Origin: Rhodovarius crocodyli
Lineage (GTDB): Bacteria; Pseudomonadota; Alphaproteobacteria; Acetobacterales; Acetobacteraceae
Length of the DNA stretch: 64,000 nucleotides
Direction: 5' to 3'
Assembly (NCBI RefSeq): GCF_004005855.1
Contig: NZ_SACL01000003.1
Coordinates: 496,001-560,000, forward strand
Made by a program: the position numbers and the translations under genes. Shown one piece after another: positions 45,676-54,703 of the stretch (its first letter is position 1; each line of letters opens with the position of its first letter). The notes beneath the pieces are model-generated. The model worked only from the letters and a program-made list of their open reading frames with translations, was not told where the DNA came from and did no database searches.

Positions 45676-47082
45676 ATGCGCTACGTTTCCACTCGCGGCC
45701 AGGCCGCCCCCCGTGACTTCGAAGGCGTGCTGCTGGCCGGCCTCGCCGAGGATGGCGGGCTGTTCATGCCCGAGACCTGGCCGCAGCTCAGCGCCGCCGA
45801 CTTGGCCGCGCTGCGCGGCATGCCCTATGCCGATCTGGCCGCGCATGTGATCGGCCTGTTCACCGGCGGCACCATCGCCCAGGCCGACCTGCTGGCCATG
45901 TGCCGTGACGCCTATGGCCGCTTCGACCACAAGGCCGTGGTGCCGATGGTGCAGCTCGACAACCGCGTGTTCGCGCTGGAGCTGTTCCACGGCCCGACGC
46001 TCGCCTTCAAGGACATGGCCTTGCAGCTGCTGGGCCGGCTGTTCGACCATGTGCTGGCGAAGCGCGGCCAGCGCATCACCATCGTCGGCGCCACCAGCGG
46101 CGACACCGGCAGCGCCGCCATCGAGGCCTGCCGCGACCGCGCCGCCGTGGATATCGTCATCCTGCACCCCGAGAACCGCACCAGCGAGGTGCAGCGCCGG
46201 CAGATGACCACCGTGCTGTCGCCCAACGTGGCGAACATCGCGCTGAAGGGCAGCTTCGACGACTGCCAGGACGCGGTGAAGGCCATGTTCAACGACGCGG
46301 CTTTCCGCGGCGAAATGTCCCTGGCCGCCGTGAACAGCATCAACTGGGCGCGCATCGCGGCGCAGATCCCATATTACATCTATGCCGCGCTCCAGCTGGG
46401 CGCGCCGGAGCGCAAGGTGGCGTTCTCCGTCCCCAGCGGCAATTTCGGCAATGTGCTGGCGGCCTATGCCGCGCATCGCATGGGCATTCCGGTGGAGCGC
46501 TTCATCATCGGCGCCAACCGCAACGACATCCTGGCCCGCTTCCTGGCCAGCAACGACATGTCGATGAAGCCGGTGGAGCCCTCGCTTTCGCCCAGCATGG
46601 ACATCCAGGTCAGCAGCAATTTCGAGCGCCTGCTGTTCGAGCTGCTGGGCCGCGACGCCGCCGCCACGGCCGACCAGATGAACCGCTTCCGCGCCGAGGG
46701 CCGGATGCCGGTGCCCGATGCCGCCTGGCAGAAGGCGCGCGCGCAGTTCGTGGGCTTCACCCTGGACGACGCCGGCACGCTGACCGAAATGCGCCGCCTG
46801 CACGCCGAGGCCGCGGGCTATATCGCGGATCCGCACACCGCCGTGGGCACCGCCGCCGCCGCCGCGCATCTGCCGGCGGACCCGGCCGTGCCGGTGATAG
46901 TGGCTTCCACGGCCCACCCGGCCAAGTTCCCGGATGCTGTGCGCGAGGCGCTGGGCATCACGCCCCCGCTGCCCGCGCATCTGGCCGACCTGTACGAGCG
47001 CGAGGAACGCTTCACCGTGCTGGGGAATGACCTGGAGCAGGTGGAAGGCTTCGTGCGCGCCCAGGCGCGGCGCAACCGCTGA
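45676..47082 (+). CDS. thrC: Threonine synthase
   Basis: A 468-residue PLP enzyme converting O-phosphohomoserine to threonine. It starts MRYVSTRGQ, as in the longer proteobacterial and fungal class; Lys112 in GPTLAFKDMALQ is the PLP lysine, and GATSGDTGSAAIEA binds phosphate. Its stop is directly adjacent to the stop of the converging gene, with no spacer. Confidence 0.97.
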   Translation: MRYVSTRGQAAPRDFEGVLLAGLAEDGGLFMPETWPQLSAADLAALRGMPYADLAAHVIGLFTGGTIAQADLLAMCRDAYGRFDHKAVVPMVQLDNRVFALELFHGPTLAFKDMALQLLGRLFDHVLAKRGQRITIVGATSGDTGSAAIEACRDRAAVDIVILHPENRTSEVQRRQMTTVLSPNVANIALKGSFDDCQDAVKAMFNDAAFRGEMSLAAVNSINWARIAAQIPYYIYAALQLGAPERKVAFSVPSGNFGNVLAAYAAHRMGIPVERFIIGANRNDILARFLASNDMSMKPVEPSLSPSMDIQVSSNFERLLFELLGRDAAATADQMNRFRAEGRMPVPDAAWQKARAQFVGFTLDDAGTLTEMRRLHAEAAGYIADPHTAVGTAAAAAHLPADPAVPVIVASTAHPAKFPDAVREALGITPPLPAHLADLYEREERFTVLGNDLEQVEGFVRAQARRNR

Positions 47083-48126
47083 CTACCGGCCGCGATAGCT
47101 GATCGGTGGGTTCACCAGCCGGTATGGAACCGGCTGGCGGCGCAGCGCCGTCGCCTCCGTCACCACGCCGTCGGCTTCCCGCCGCAGCACGAAGCCATCT
47201 GGTGTGACGCAGGCGCGGTGTTGGCGCTCGACTGAACCGACCCGCTCGGTGATGGTGAAGTTGTTGCAGGGCTCGCCCGCCACCTGGGCCATGCCGCCCA
47301 GCTCGAAGCGCGCGCTGTCCCAGTTCACCGCCACCCCGCCCAGCCGGTCGCCGGGCTGGACGGGCATGGGTTCCACCCGCTGTTCCCGGTCGAACACGCG
47401 CATGGCGCTGCGCTGGCCATAGGAGAGGATGGTCGCCCCATCGGCCGCCTGCCCGTCACGCCCCAGCGCCTCGAACCGCGCGGAGTAGTTGCAGAGGCTG
47501 TAATGGGCGCGGAAGCGCTCTCCGGGGCGGCTGGACACCGTGTATTCCATCACCCCCTCATTGATCGGGAATGAGGCGGCGGCGCCCTGCCGGGTTGGCG
47601 GCGGTGGCGGCACCAGCGGCTGCTCGGGCCCGCGCGGCTGCCAGTTGACCTGGTTCAGTGGCTGCTGGCCCGGGTTGGGCTGGAATGGCAGCTGGACCTG
47701 CCAGGCGCCCGGCCGCGGCGCGCCGTAGGTGCCGCAGGGGCCGTCCATCTGCCGATCGGCGCGCAGGAAGGCTTCGTGCGGCTGACCCATGGCCATGACG
47801 ATCCCTTCCACACCCATCCACCAGCCGCCGCCGAGCAGAGGGGGAGGGACCACCTCACCCGAGCGCGCTGCCCGGGCACAAGGGAATGCGAGGGTGACCG
47901 TGCTGCCGGGCGCGGCGGCCGGGCCGCCGGCGTGGTGGAACACGCGCAGCACCCGTGCCTGAACGGTGCAGGCACCCGTGAGGTTCTGCGGCGGCTGCGG
48001 GGCGGTGGTCACTTCGATCAGCGCGTGCAGCTCAGCCGTCTGCATGGTCGGGCCAGGTGGAATGGCGGCCTGTGCCGCTTGGCCGGCCGAAAGGGCAAGC
48101 AGAATGGCGTAAGCACGCTTGAGCAT
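47083..48126 (-). CDS. Secreted protein of unknown function
   Basis: A 347-residue exported protein. The signal peptide MLKRAYAILLALSAGQAAQA is followed by a mature region with a proline-rich centre (near PLVPPPPPTRQG) and seven or so cysteines (for example TGACTVQARV, YSLCNYSARF, GEPCNNFTI), suggesting disulfides. I recognise no family. A start at 48150 is open but ATG 48126 gives the signal peptide. It is divergent from the cysteine desulfurase gene. Confidence 0.75.
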   Translation of the reverse strand: MLKRAYAILLALSAGQAAQAAIPPGPTMQTAELHALIEVTTAPQPPQNLTGACTVQARVLRVFHHAGGPAAAPGSTVTLAFPCARAARSGEVVPPPLLGGGWWMGVEGIVMAMGQPHEAFLRADRQMDGPCGTYGAPRPGAWQVQLPFQPNPGQQPLNQVNWQPRGPEQPLVPPPPPTRQGAAASFPINEGVMEYTVSSRPGERFRAHYSLCNYSARFEALGRDGQAADGATILSYGQRSAMRVFDREQRVEPMPVQPGDRLGGVAVNWDSARFELGGMAQVAGEPCNNFTITERVGSVERQHRACVTPDGFVLRREADGVVTEATALRRQPVPYRLVNPPISYRGR

Positions 48127-48264
48127 CGGCCGTTTCCATCCCGTTTGCATCCGACGCTACCACCGGGGCGCGGAACGCTGCATCCCCTGAACGGGGGTGA
48201 GGCATGCGAGCCATGCCACGCCCCCCGCATTGCCGCCTCGCCAACCGGCGCCACATAATGCCCC

Positions 48265-49443
48265 ATGCGCCCGAACCGCCCCATCTACCTGGACCATCAC
48301 GCCACCACGCCGCTGGACCCGCGCGTGCTGGCCTGTATGCGCCCGTGGTGGGAGGAGAACTTCGCCAACCCCGCCAGTGTCGAGCATGTGATGGGCCGCG
48401 CCGTGGGCGAGGCGGTGGAGGAAGCCCGCGCCCATGTGGCCGAGCTGATCGGCGCCGGGCCGATGGAGATCATCTTCACCTCCGGCGCCACGGAATCGAA
48501 CAACATCGCCATCAAGGGTGCGGCGCGCTTCGCCGGCACCGAGGGGCCGCGCCGCGTCATCACCCTGGCGACCGAGCACAAATGCGTGCTGGAGAGCGTG
48601 AAGGAACTGGCGAATGAGGGGTTCGAGCCCGTCATCCTGCCGGTGCGCGCGGATGGGCTGATCGACCTGGACCTGCTGCGGGAGGCGCTGGCCACCCCCA
48701 CGCTGCTCGTCTCCGTCATGGCCGCGCATAACGAGATCGGGGTGATCCAGCCGCTGGCCGAGATCGGCGCGATGGTGAAGGAGGCGGGTGCCGCCTTCCA
48801 TGTCGATGCCGCCCAGGCCGCCGGGCGCATCCCCTTCGATGTGGAGGAGATCAGGGCCGATCTCGTCTCGCTCTCGGGCCACAAGATGTATGGGCCGAAG
48901 GGCGTGGGCGCGCTGTATGTCCGCAGGCGGCCGCGCATGCGTCTGGCGCCGCTGTTCTCCGGCGGCGGGCAGGAGCGGGGGCTGCGTTCCGGCACGCTGC
49001 CCGCCCCCCTGCTGATCGGCATGGGTGAGGCCGCGCGCATCGCGGCCGCCGAGGGGCTGCTGGACAGCGGCCGCATCGCCGGCCAGCGCGATGTGTTCCT
49101 GGACGCGCTCTCCGCGCAGGTCCCCGGCCTCAGGGTCAATGGCAGCCGGGAGCACCGGGTCAGCGGTAATCTGAACCTGACCTTCCCCGGCGGCATCGAT
49201 GCCCAGGCGCTGATGCGCGCCGCCCCGGAAGTGTGCGTTTCCTCGGGCTCGGCCTGCTCTTCCGCCTCCATCGAGCCCAGTTATGTGCTGCGCGCGCTCG
49301 GTATCCCGGAGGATGAGGCCCGTGCCACCTTGCGCGTGGGGCTGGGGCGCTTTACGTCGCCCGCCGAGGCCAGCCGTGCCGCCGAAATCCTTGGCGCGGC
49401 CTGGGCTCAGCTGATAACCGACCGATCTCAAGCCGCGGAATAG
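48265..49443 (+). CDS. Cysteine desulfurase (IscS/NifS family)
   Basis: A 392-residue PLP enzyme that takes sulfur from cysteine as an enzyme-bound persulfide. Start [17 protein letters not shown] Lys207 in [12 protein letters not shown], and active-site Cys331 in SSGSACSSA. It is close to IscS in length and in the position of the cysteine (328 in E. coli). It heads a coupled operon with ferredoxin, TenA and MnmA, so its sulfur probably feeds tRNA thiolation and Fe-S assembly. No iscU, hscA or hscB is present. Confidence 0.94.
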   Translation: MRPNRPIYLDHHATTPLDPRVLACMRPWWEENFANPASVEHVMGRAVGEAVEEARAHVAELIGAGPMEIIFTSGATESNNIAIKGAARFAGTEGPRRVITLATEHKCVLESVKELANEGFEPVILPVRADGLIDLDLLREALATPTLLVSVMAAHNEIGVIQPLAEIGAMVKEAGAAFHVDAAQAAGRIPFDVEEIRADLVSLSGHKMYGPKGVGALYVRRRPRMRLAPLFSGGGQERGLRSGTLPAPLLIGMGEAARIAAAEGLLDSGRIAGQRDVFLDALSAQVPGLRVNGSREHRVSGNLNLTFPGGIDAQALMRAAPEVCVSSGSACSSASIEPSYVLRALGIPEDEARATLRVGLGRFTSPAEASRAAEILGAAWAQLITDRSQAAE

Positions 49444-49450
49444 GAAGCCC

Positions 49451-49765
49451 ATGCCAAAGATGGTGTTCATCGAGCGCGACGGAACGCGCAAGGAAGTCGA
49501 AGCCCCGCTGGGCCTTTCCGTGCTCGAGATCGCGCATCGCCATGGCATCGACATCGAGGGCGCCTGCGAGGGCAGCCTGGCCTGTGCCACCTGCCATGTG
49601 ATCGTGGAAGGCGACTGGTTCGCCAAGCTCTCCTCCCCCACCGAGGACGAGGAGGACATGCTGGACCTGGCCTTCGACCTGCAGGAGACCTCGCGCCTGG
49701 GCTGCCAGATCGTGATGACGGACGCGCTGGACGGGCTGACCGTCAAGCTGCCCGGCAAGTCGTAA
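49451..49765 (+). CDS. fdx: ISC-type 2Fe-2S ferredoxin
   Basis: A 104-residue adrenodoxin-type ferredoxin. Cluster cysteines are Cys39, Cys45, Cys48 and Cys85 ([12 protein letters not shown], then RLGCQIV). Such ferredoxins supply electrons for Fe-S cluster assembly. It starts 7 bases after the desulfurase and its TAA overlaps the tenA ATG (TAATG). Confidence 0.95.
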   Translation: MPKMVFIERDGTRKEVEAPLGLSVLEIAHRHGIDIEGACEGSLACATCHVIVEGDWFAKLSSPTEDEEDMLDLAFDLQETSRLGCQIVMTDALDGLTVKLPGKS

Positions 49766-50454
49766 TGGCGGGCTGGGAGCAGTTCGGCCGGCCGGGCGGC
49801 CTGTACCGCCGCATGCGCGATGCCTGCGCGGCGGATTGGCAGGCCTATACTTGGCACCCCTTCGTGCAGCAGCTCTCTGCCGGCACGCTGCCCCTGAAGT
49901 CCTTCCAGAACTACCTGGTGCAGGACTACCTGTTCCTGATCCATTTCGCGCGCGCCAAGGCGCTGGCCATCGTGAAGGGCGAGAGCCTGTCCGCGATGCG
50001 CGGCAAGGCCGCCGCCGTGCTCGCGATCCTGGACGAGACCAAGCTGCACCTGAAATATTGCGCCGAATGGGGCCTGGACGAGGCCGCCGTGATGGCGACC
50101 CCCGAGAGCATCGAGACGGTCAGCTACACCCGCTGGGTGCTGGACCGCGGCATGCACGGCGACATCCTGGACCTGGAGGTGGCGCTGGCCCCCTGCACGG
50201 TGGGCTATGGCGAGGTGGCGCTGCGCATCCTGGCCGACCCGAACCGCAAGGTGGAGGGCAACCCCTACCAGAGCTGGATCGACACCTATTCCAGCGAGAA
50301 CTACCAGAACCTGGTGCGCATGGCCGCGGACCGGCTGGACAGCCTGGGCGACAGCCATGGCGGCGATTGCCGCTTCGCCACCGTTTCCCGCGATTTCCGT
50401 GAGGCGGCCCGGCTGGAGGCCCGGTTCTGGCAGCAGGGGCTCGACGTCGCGTGA
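49765..50454 (+). CDS. tenA: TenA family protein (aminopyrimidine aminohydrolase/thiaminase II type)
   Basis: A 229-residue helical protein of the TenA family, which salvages thiamin breakdown products. The conserved cysteine is Cys144 in ALAPCTVGYGE, and FQNYLVQDYLFLIHFARA (about 47-64) holds acidic substrate contacts. The context is odd: it sits between ferredoxin and mnmA with overlaps on both sides, not with thiamin genes, and there is no TPP riboswitch. A role tied to sulfur metabolism is possible but unproven. Confidence 0.92.
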   Translation: MAGWEQFGRPGGLYRRMRDACAADWQAYTWHPFVQQLSAGTLPLKSFQNYLVQDYLFLIHFARAKALAIVKGESLSAMRGKAAAVLAILDETKLHLKYCAEWGLDEAAVMATPESIETVSYTRWVLDRGMHGDILDLEVALAPCTVGYGEVALRILADPNRKVEGNPYQSWIDTYSSENYQNLVRMAADRLDSLGDSHGGDCRFATVSRDFREAARLEARFWQQGLDVA

Positions 50455-51563
50455 AGGTGCTGGTCGCCATGTCGGGGGGCGTCGATTCCTCCGTGGTGGC
50501 GGCGATGATGCACGCCCAGGGCCATGAGGTGATCGGCGCCACGCTGCAGCTGTATGACCATGGCGCGGCCATCCACAAGAAGGGCGCCTGCTGCGCCGGG
50601 CAGGACATCCATGATGCCCGCCGCGTGGCCGACCACATCGGCATCGCGCATTACGTGCTGGACCGCGAGGAGCGGTTCCGCGAGGCGGTGATCCAGGATT
50701 TCGCCGATACCTATGCCCGCGGCGAGACGCCCATCCCCTGCATCCGCTGCAACCAGACGGTGAAGTTCACCGACCTGATCGACCTGGCGGCCGATATGGG
50801 CTGCGACGCGCTGGCCACCGGCCATTACGCGCGGCGCGTGGACGGGCCGGGCGGGCCGGAGCTGCACATGGCGGCCGATCCCGCGCGGGACCAGTCCTAT
50901 TTCCTGGCGCACACCACGGTGGCGCAGCTGTCGCGCACGCTGTTCCCGCTGGGCGGCATGGCCAGCAAGGCGGAGGTGCGGGCGCTGGCCACGCAATACG
51001 GCCTGCCGGTGGCCGAGAAGGCCGACAGCCAGGACATCTGCTTCGTGCCGCACGGCAACTATGCCGGCATCGTCGAGAAGTACCGCCCCGATGCGATGGA
51101 GCCGGGCGAGATCGTGGACGAGGAAGGCCGCGTGCTGGGCCGGCACCAGGGCATCGCGCGCTACACGGTGGGGCAGGGCAGGGGCCTGGGCATCGCCATC
51201 GGCGAGCGGATCTTCGTGACCGCCATCGACGCCGGGCGCCGCCGCATCGTGGTGGGCCCCAAGCCTGCCCGGGCCGGCGAGACCATCACCTCCGCCGAGG
51301 TGAACTGGCTGGTGGAGCCGCCCGAGGGCGAGTTCCGCGCCCTGGTGAAGCTGCGCGCGCGAGAGAACCCGCATGCGGCGACGCTCACCGGTGATGCGGG
51401 CCAGGTGACGGTGCGCCCGGATGCGGCGAGCGTCTCGGCGCCCGGCCAGTCGGTCGTGGCCTATGACGGCACGCGGGTGCTGTGCGCGGGTGTGATTCGG
51501 GGTGGCGCCACGTTGACAGCCGGTGCGGGCCAGCATACACGCACGCCCACCGTGGTGGTGTAG
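50451..51563 (+). CDS. mnmA: tRNA-specific 2-thiouridylase
   Basis: A 370-residue enzyme that thiolates U34 of tRNA-Lys, -Glu and -Gln. The PP-loop SGGVDSS lies at 8-14; catalytic cysteines are in PCIRCNQ and DSQDICFVP, with ATGHYARR and SYFLAHTT also conserved. GTG start overlaps the tenA stop (GTGA). Its TAG stop falls on bases 8-10 of the tRNA-Met gene. Its sulfur probably comes from the desulfurase at the head of the operon. Confidence 0.97.
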   Translation: MKVLVAMSGGVDSSVVAAMMHAQGHEVIGATLQLYDHGAAIHKKGACCAGQDIHDARRVADHIGIAHYVLDREERFREAVIQDFADTYARGETPIPCIRCNQTVKFTDLIDLAADMGCDALATGHYARRVDGPGGPELHMAADPARDQSYFLAHTTVAQLSRTLFPLGGMASKAEVRALATQYGLPVAEKADSQDICFVPHGNYAGIVEKYRPDAMEPGEIVDEEGRVLGRHQGIARYTVGQGRGLGIAIGERIFVTAIDAGRRRIVVGPKPARAGETITSAEVNWLVEPPEGEFRALVKLRARENPHAATLTGDAGQVTVRPDAASVSAPGQSVVAYDGTRVLCAGVIRGGATLTAGAGQHTRTPTVVV

Positions 51564-51630
51564 CTCAGCTGGTTAGAGCACGGCACTCATAATGCCGGGG
51601 TCGGCGGTTCAAGTCCGCCCACCACTACCA
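51554..51630 (+). tRNA. tRNA-Met (CAT anticodon), elongator type
   Basis: A 77-base cloverleaf. Acceptor stem GGTGGTG/CACCACT (first pair G-T), D-stem GCTC/GAGC, anticodon stem CGGCA/TGCCG with loop CTCATAA, variable loop GGGTC, T-stem GGCGG/CCGCC, discriminator A and encoded CCA. It is not initiator tRNA (no CA mismatch at position 1, no GGG/CCC stem). The variable loop fits elongator Met; tRNA-Ile with a modified CAT anticodon cannot be fully excluded. Its first ten bases overlap the mnmA coding sequence. Confidence 0.95.
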
Positions 51631-51711
51631 ATCTTCCCTCACATGCATGCCTCGGTTCCCTCCGCCTCGTGGCGATCGCCGGCGCGCCGCGTTACGCTGG
51701 CGGCACGCGCC

Positions 51712-52017
51712 ATGCTGTACCTCGCCCTCTCCCTCCTTCTGGCACTCACAGCCACCGCCCATGCCGGGGAAGGGCGGCACGGACGGCGCCTGAGCCACGA
51801 CCGGGCACGGGCGGCCGTCGCGGAGGGGCGCATCCTTCCCCTGGCGGACATCATGGCCCGTCTGCGCCCCGGTCTCGAAGCCCGCGTCATCGAGGTGGAG
51901 CTGGAGGAGCATCACGGCGCCCTGGTCTATGAGATGCGCGCCGTGACGCCCGAGGGGCGGCTGCTGGACATCGAGGTGGACGCGGCCACCGGGCGCCTTC
52001 TGCGGGGGGGCGAATAA
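51712..52017 (+). CDS. PepSY domain protein
   Basis: A 101-residue periplasmic protein. Signal peptide MLYLALSLLLALTATAHA, then one PepSY-type domain (RARAAVAEGRILPLADIMAR and YEMRAVTPEGRLLDIEVD in part). PepSY proteins often accompany two-component systems and may modulate the sensor. Longer starts (for example 51643) are open, but 51712 gives the clean signal peptide. The stop overlaps the response-regulator ATG (TAATG). Confidence 0.85.
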   Translation: MLYLALSLLLALTATAHAGEGRHGRRLSHDRARAAVAEGRILPLADIMARLRPGLEARVIEVELEEHHGALVYEMRAVTPEGRLLDIEVDAATGRLLRGGE

Positions 52018-52685
52018 TGCGCCTGCTGCTGGCCGAGGACGAACCGCGCATCGCCGAACATGTGGCGCAGGCGCTGCGCGGCGCGGGTTTCCTGGTGGAC
52101 ATCGCGGCCGACGGGGAAACCGCCTGGCTGCTGGGCCGCACCGAGGATTTCGCCCTGGTGGTGCTGGATCTGGGCCTGCCGCAGCTGGACGGGCTCGCGG
52201 TGCTGAAGCGGTGGCGCGCCGAGGGGCGGCAGATGCCGGTGCTGGTGCTGAGCGCGCGCGGCGGCTGGATGGAGCGGGTGGACGGCATCGACGCCGGCGC
52301 CGACGACTATCTGCCCAAGCCCTTCAGGGTGGAGGAACTTCTGGCCAGGGTGCGTGCCCTGCTGCGGCGGGCGAACGGCATCGGCACCGCCAGCATCGAG
52401 GCCGGACGCCTGCTGGTGGACCCGCGCGAGATGCGCGTGCGGCTGGATGGGCAGCCGGTGGCGCTCTCGCCGCTGGAATACCGGCTGGTCGCCTATCTGG
52501 CCCATCACCGGGGCCGCATCGTGCCCGCGCCCGAGCTGATCGAGCATCTCTACGGCGACGACGCCGCGCGCGACGCCAATGCGCTGGAGGCGCTGGTGGC
52601 CCGGCTGCGGCGGAAGCTGGGGCCCGATACCATCGAGAACCGCCGGGGCTTCGGCTATCTGCTGCCGGCACCGGAGCCGGTGTGA
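52017..52685 (+). CDS. OmpR-family response regulator
   Basis: 222 residues. Receiver domain with LLAEDE (4-9), phospho-acceptor Asp51 in LVVLDLGLPQLDG and DDYLPKPF; winged-helix output domain with LSPLEYRLVAYLAHH and ALVARLRRKLG. It resembles the PmrA/QseB/PhoP group. Coupled on both sides by overlaps to the PepSY gene and the kinase gene. Confidence 0.95.
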   Translation: MRLLLAEDEPRIAEHVAQALRGAGFLVDIAADGETAWLLGRTEDFALVVLDLGLPQLDGLAVLKRWRAEGRQMPVLVLSARGGWMERVDGIDAGADDYLPKPFRVEELLARVRALLRRANGIGTASIEAGRLLVDPREMRVRLDGQPVALSPLEYRLVAYLAHHRGRIVPAPELIEHLYGDDAARDANALEALVARLRRKLGPDTIENRRGFGYLLPAPEPV

Positions 52686-54064
52686 CGCTTCCGGCCGGCA
52701 TGCGCCGCGGTGTCGCCTCGCTGACGCTGCGGCTGGTTCTCGCGGGGCTCGTGGCGGTGGCCGCCGCGCTGCTTGCCGCCTCGCTCGGCCTTTCCCTGTT
52801 GTTCGAGCGCCATGCGGAGCGCGGCCTGGCGGCGGAACTCTCGGCGACCGTCGAGAGCATCGTGGGGCAGCTCGAACGCGACGTGGAAGGCGGGCTGATG
52901 CTGGTCCGCCCACCCTTCGATCCGCGTTTCGAGCAGCCGTTCTCCGGCCATTACTGGCAGCTGCGCCAGGAGGGCGGGGCGGTGCTGCTGCGCTCGCGTT
53001 CGCTGTGGGATGAGGCACTGGAACTGCCGGATGACGTGCTGGCCGATGACCAGCTGCATCTCCATCGCATCGCGGGGCCGGTCGGGCAGCGGCTGCTGGC
53101 GGTGGAAAGGCAGGTGCAGCTTCCGGCCCGGCTGGGCGGGCAGCGCCTGCGCGTCGTCGTCGCGCGCGACGCGCGTGAGATTGCGGAGGCAGGCGATGCC
53201 TTCGATGCGGATGTGCGCCCCTTCCTGCTGCTGATGGGGTTGTTGCTGCTGGCGGCGGGGGTCGCGCAGCTGGCGGTGGGGCTCGCGCCCCTGCGGCGCG
53301 TGCGTGACCGGCTGGCGGCCATCCGCGCCGGCACCGAACGCCGCATGGGGGCGGGCCTGCCTGGTGAGGTGCAGCCCCTGGCGCGGGAGCTGGACGCCCT
53401 GCTGGAACGGCGGGAACAGGACATCGCCCGCGCCGGGGCGGAGGCGGCGGACCTCGCGCATGGGCTCAAGACCCCGCTTCAGGTGCTGTTCGGAGAGGTG
53501 GAGCGCCGGCGGGCGGCCGGAGACGACGAGACGGCGGCGGCCATCGAGGACGCCGCCGTGACGATGCGCCGCCATGTCGAACAGGCGTTGCGGCGTGCGC
53601 GGCACAGCCACGGCATGCCGGCCGTGGAGACGCCGCTGCTGCCGGTGGCTGAGAGCGTGCTGCGGGTGCTGCGGCGCACCCCCCACGGCGCGGCCCTGGA
53701 TTGGCAGCTCGATATCCCGCCCGAGCTGGCGGCGGCCGTCCCCGGCGATGCCTTCGCCGAGGCGCTGGGTCCGGTAGCCGAGAACGCCGCCCGCTTCGCG
53801 CGCCGGCTGGTCCGCGTGGTGGGGCGGCCCGAGGGTGGCTGGGTGGTCGTGACCGTCACCGATGACGGGCCGGGCATTCCGGCCGACAAGACCGCCATCG
53901 CCCTGCGCCGCGGCGGGCGGCTGGACGAGGCGCCGGGCCAGGGGCTGGGACTGAGCATCGCCCGCGACATGCTGGAAAGCCACGGCGGCGCGCTGGAGTT
54001 TCTCTCCACCGGCCCCGGCGCGATGACGGTCGCGCTCAGGCTGCCGAAACTGACGGGACGCTGA
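52682..54064 (+). CDS. Sensor histidine kinase
   Basis: 460 residues. Two membrane helices (about 18-42 and 181-200) flank a periplasmic sensor of about 140 residues; a HAMP-like linker follows. His260 in DLAHGLKTPLQVL is the phospho-acceptor, TDDGPGIP and GQGLGLSIARDM are the ATP-binding G boxes. A PhoQ-like kinase by layout. GTG 52682 overlaps the regulator stop. The signal sensed is unknown; the TonB receptor and cytochrome b561 nearby make metals a reasonable guess. Confidence 0.93.
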   Translation: MTLPAGMRRGVASLTLRLVLAGLVAVAAALLAASLGLSLLFERHAERGLAAELSATVESIVGQLERDVEGGLMLVRPPFDPRFEQPFSGHYWQLRQEGGAVLLRSRSLWDEALELPDDVLADDQLHLHRIAGPVGQRLLAVERQVQLPARLGGQRLRVVVARDAREIAEAGDAFDADVRPFLLLMGLLLLAAGVAQLAVGLAPLRRVRDRLAAIRAGTERRMGAGLPGEVQPLARELDALLERREQDIARAGAEAADLAHGLKTPLQVLFGEVERRRAAGDDETAAAIEDAAVTMRRHVEQALRRARHSHGMPAVETPLLPVAESVLRVLRRTPHGAALDWQLDIPPELAAAVPGDAFAEALGPVAENAARFARRLVRVVGRPEGGWVVVTVTDDGPGIPADKTAIALRRGGRLDEAPGQGLGLSIARDMLESHGGALEFLSTGPGAMTVALRLPKLTGR

Positions 54065-54128
54065 CGCCCGCCGCCGGCCGGCCGTCAGGCTGCACCGCCT
54101 ATACGGGATGGCGAAACAGGAGCCCGCC

Positions 54129-54674
54129 ATGCCGCGCAGCCGCCACGATCTTCTCACCCTCAGCCTGCATTGGCTGACCGCCCTGCTGGTGCCGCTGGCT
54201 TACCTGGCCATCCAGGTGACGGAGATGCTGCCGCGCGGCGCCCTGAAGACGCAGGTGTACACGGCGCACCAGACGCTGGGCGTGCTGGTGCTGGCGGTCA
54301 CGCTGGTCAGGCTGGCCTGGCGCCCCTTCGCGCCCAAGCCCGGCCCGGCGGAGATGCCGGGCGCCATGCGCCAGGCCTCGACGGCGGTGCATGTGCTGCT
54401 GTTCCTGGGCCTGCTGGCGGTGCCGCTGCTGGGCATGCTGACGCAATGGCTGCGCGGGCGCGGCGTGGAGATGTTCGGGCTGTTCGCGCTGGCCCCGCCC
54501 TTTGCCGCCGACCGCCCGATGGCCCGCAGCATGAAGGAGGCGCATGAGCTGCTGGCCAATGCGCTGATGCTGCTGGCGCTGCTGCACGCCATGGCGGCGC
54601 TGTTCCACCACTATGTCATGCGGGACGGGCTGATCCGCCGCATGCTGCCCGGCAGGGACCCCGGCGCGGCCTGA
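54129..54674 (+). CDS. Cytochrome b561 family protein
   Basis: A 181-residue membrane protein with four helices. Likely heme-b histidines lie in SLHWLTA, YTAHQTLG, STAVHVLLF and LALLHAMAALFHHY. Such proteins move electrons across the inner membrane, for example to superoxide or cytochrome partners. AGGAG six bases upstream supports ATG 54129 over 54108. The stop region is duplicated (GCGGCCTGAGGGGGG twice, 54665-54696). Confidence 0.9.
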   Translation: MPRSRHDLLTLSLHWLTALLVPLAYLAIQVTEMLPRGALKTQVYTAHQTLGVLVLAVTLVRLAWRPFAPKPGPAEMPGAMRQASTAVHVLLFLGLLAVPLLGMLTQWLRGRGVEMFGLFALAPPFAADRPMARSMKEAHELLANALMLLALLHAMAALFHHYVMRDGLIRRMLPGRDPGAA

Positions 54675-54703
54675 GGGGGGGGCGGCCTGAGGGGGGCGTG
54701 GCG

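Noticed and set aside
49740-49800. TPP riboswitch before tenA
   Set aside because: There is no untranslated gap; tenA overlaps the ferredoxin stop codon.
48157-50358. Long minus-strand frame opposite the desulfurase-ferredoxin-TenA genes
   Set aside because: Shadow of three certain genes; no recognisable domain.
51554-51630. Initiator tRNA-Met or tRNA-Ile(CAT)
   Set aside because: No initiator-specific features; the GGGTC variable loop fits elongator Met better than the Ile form, though the latter is not fully excluded.
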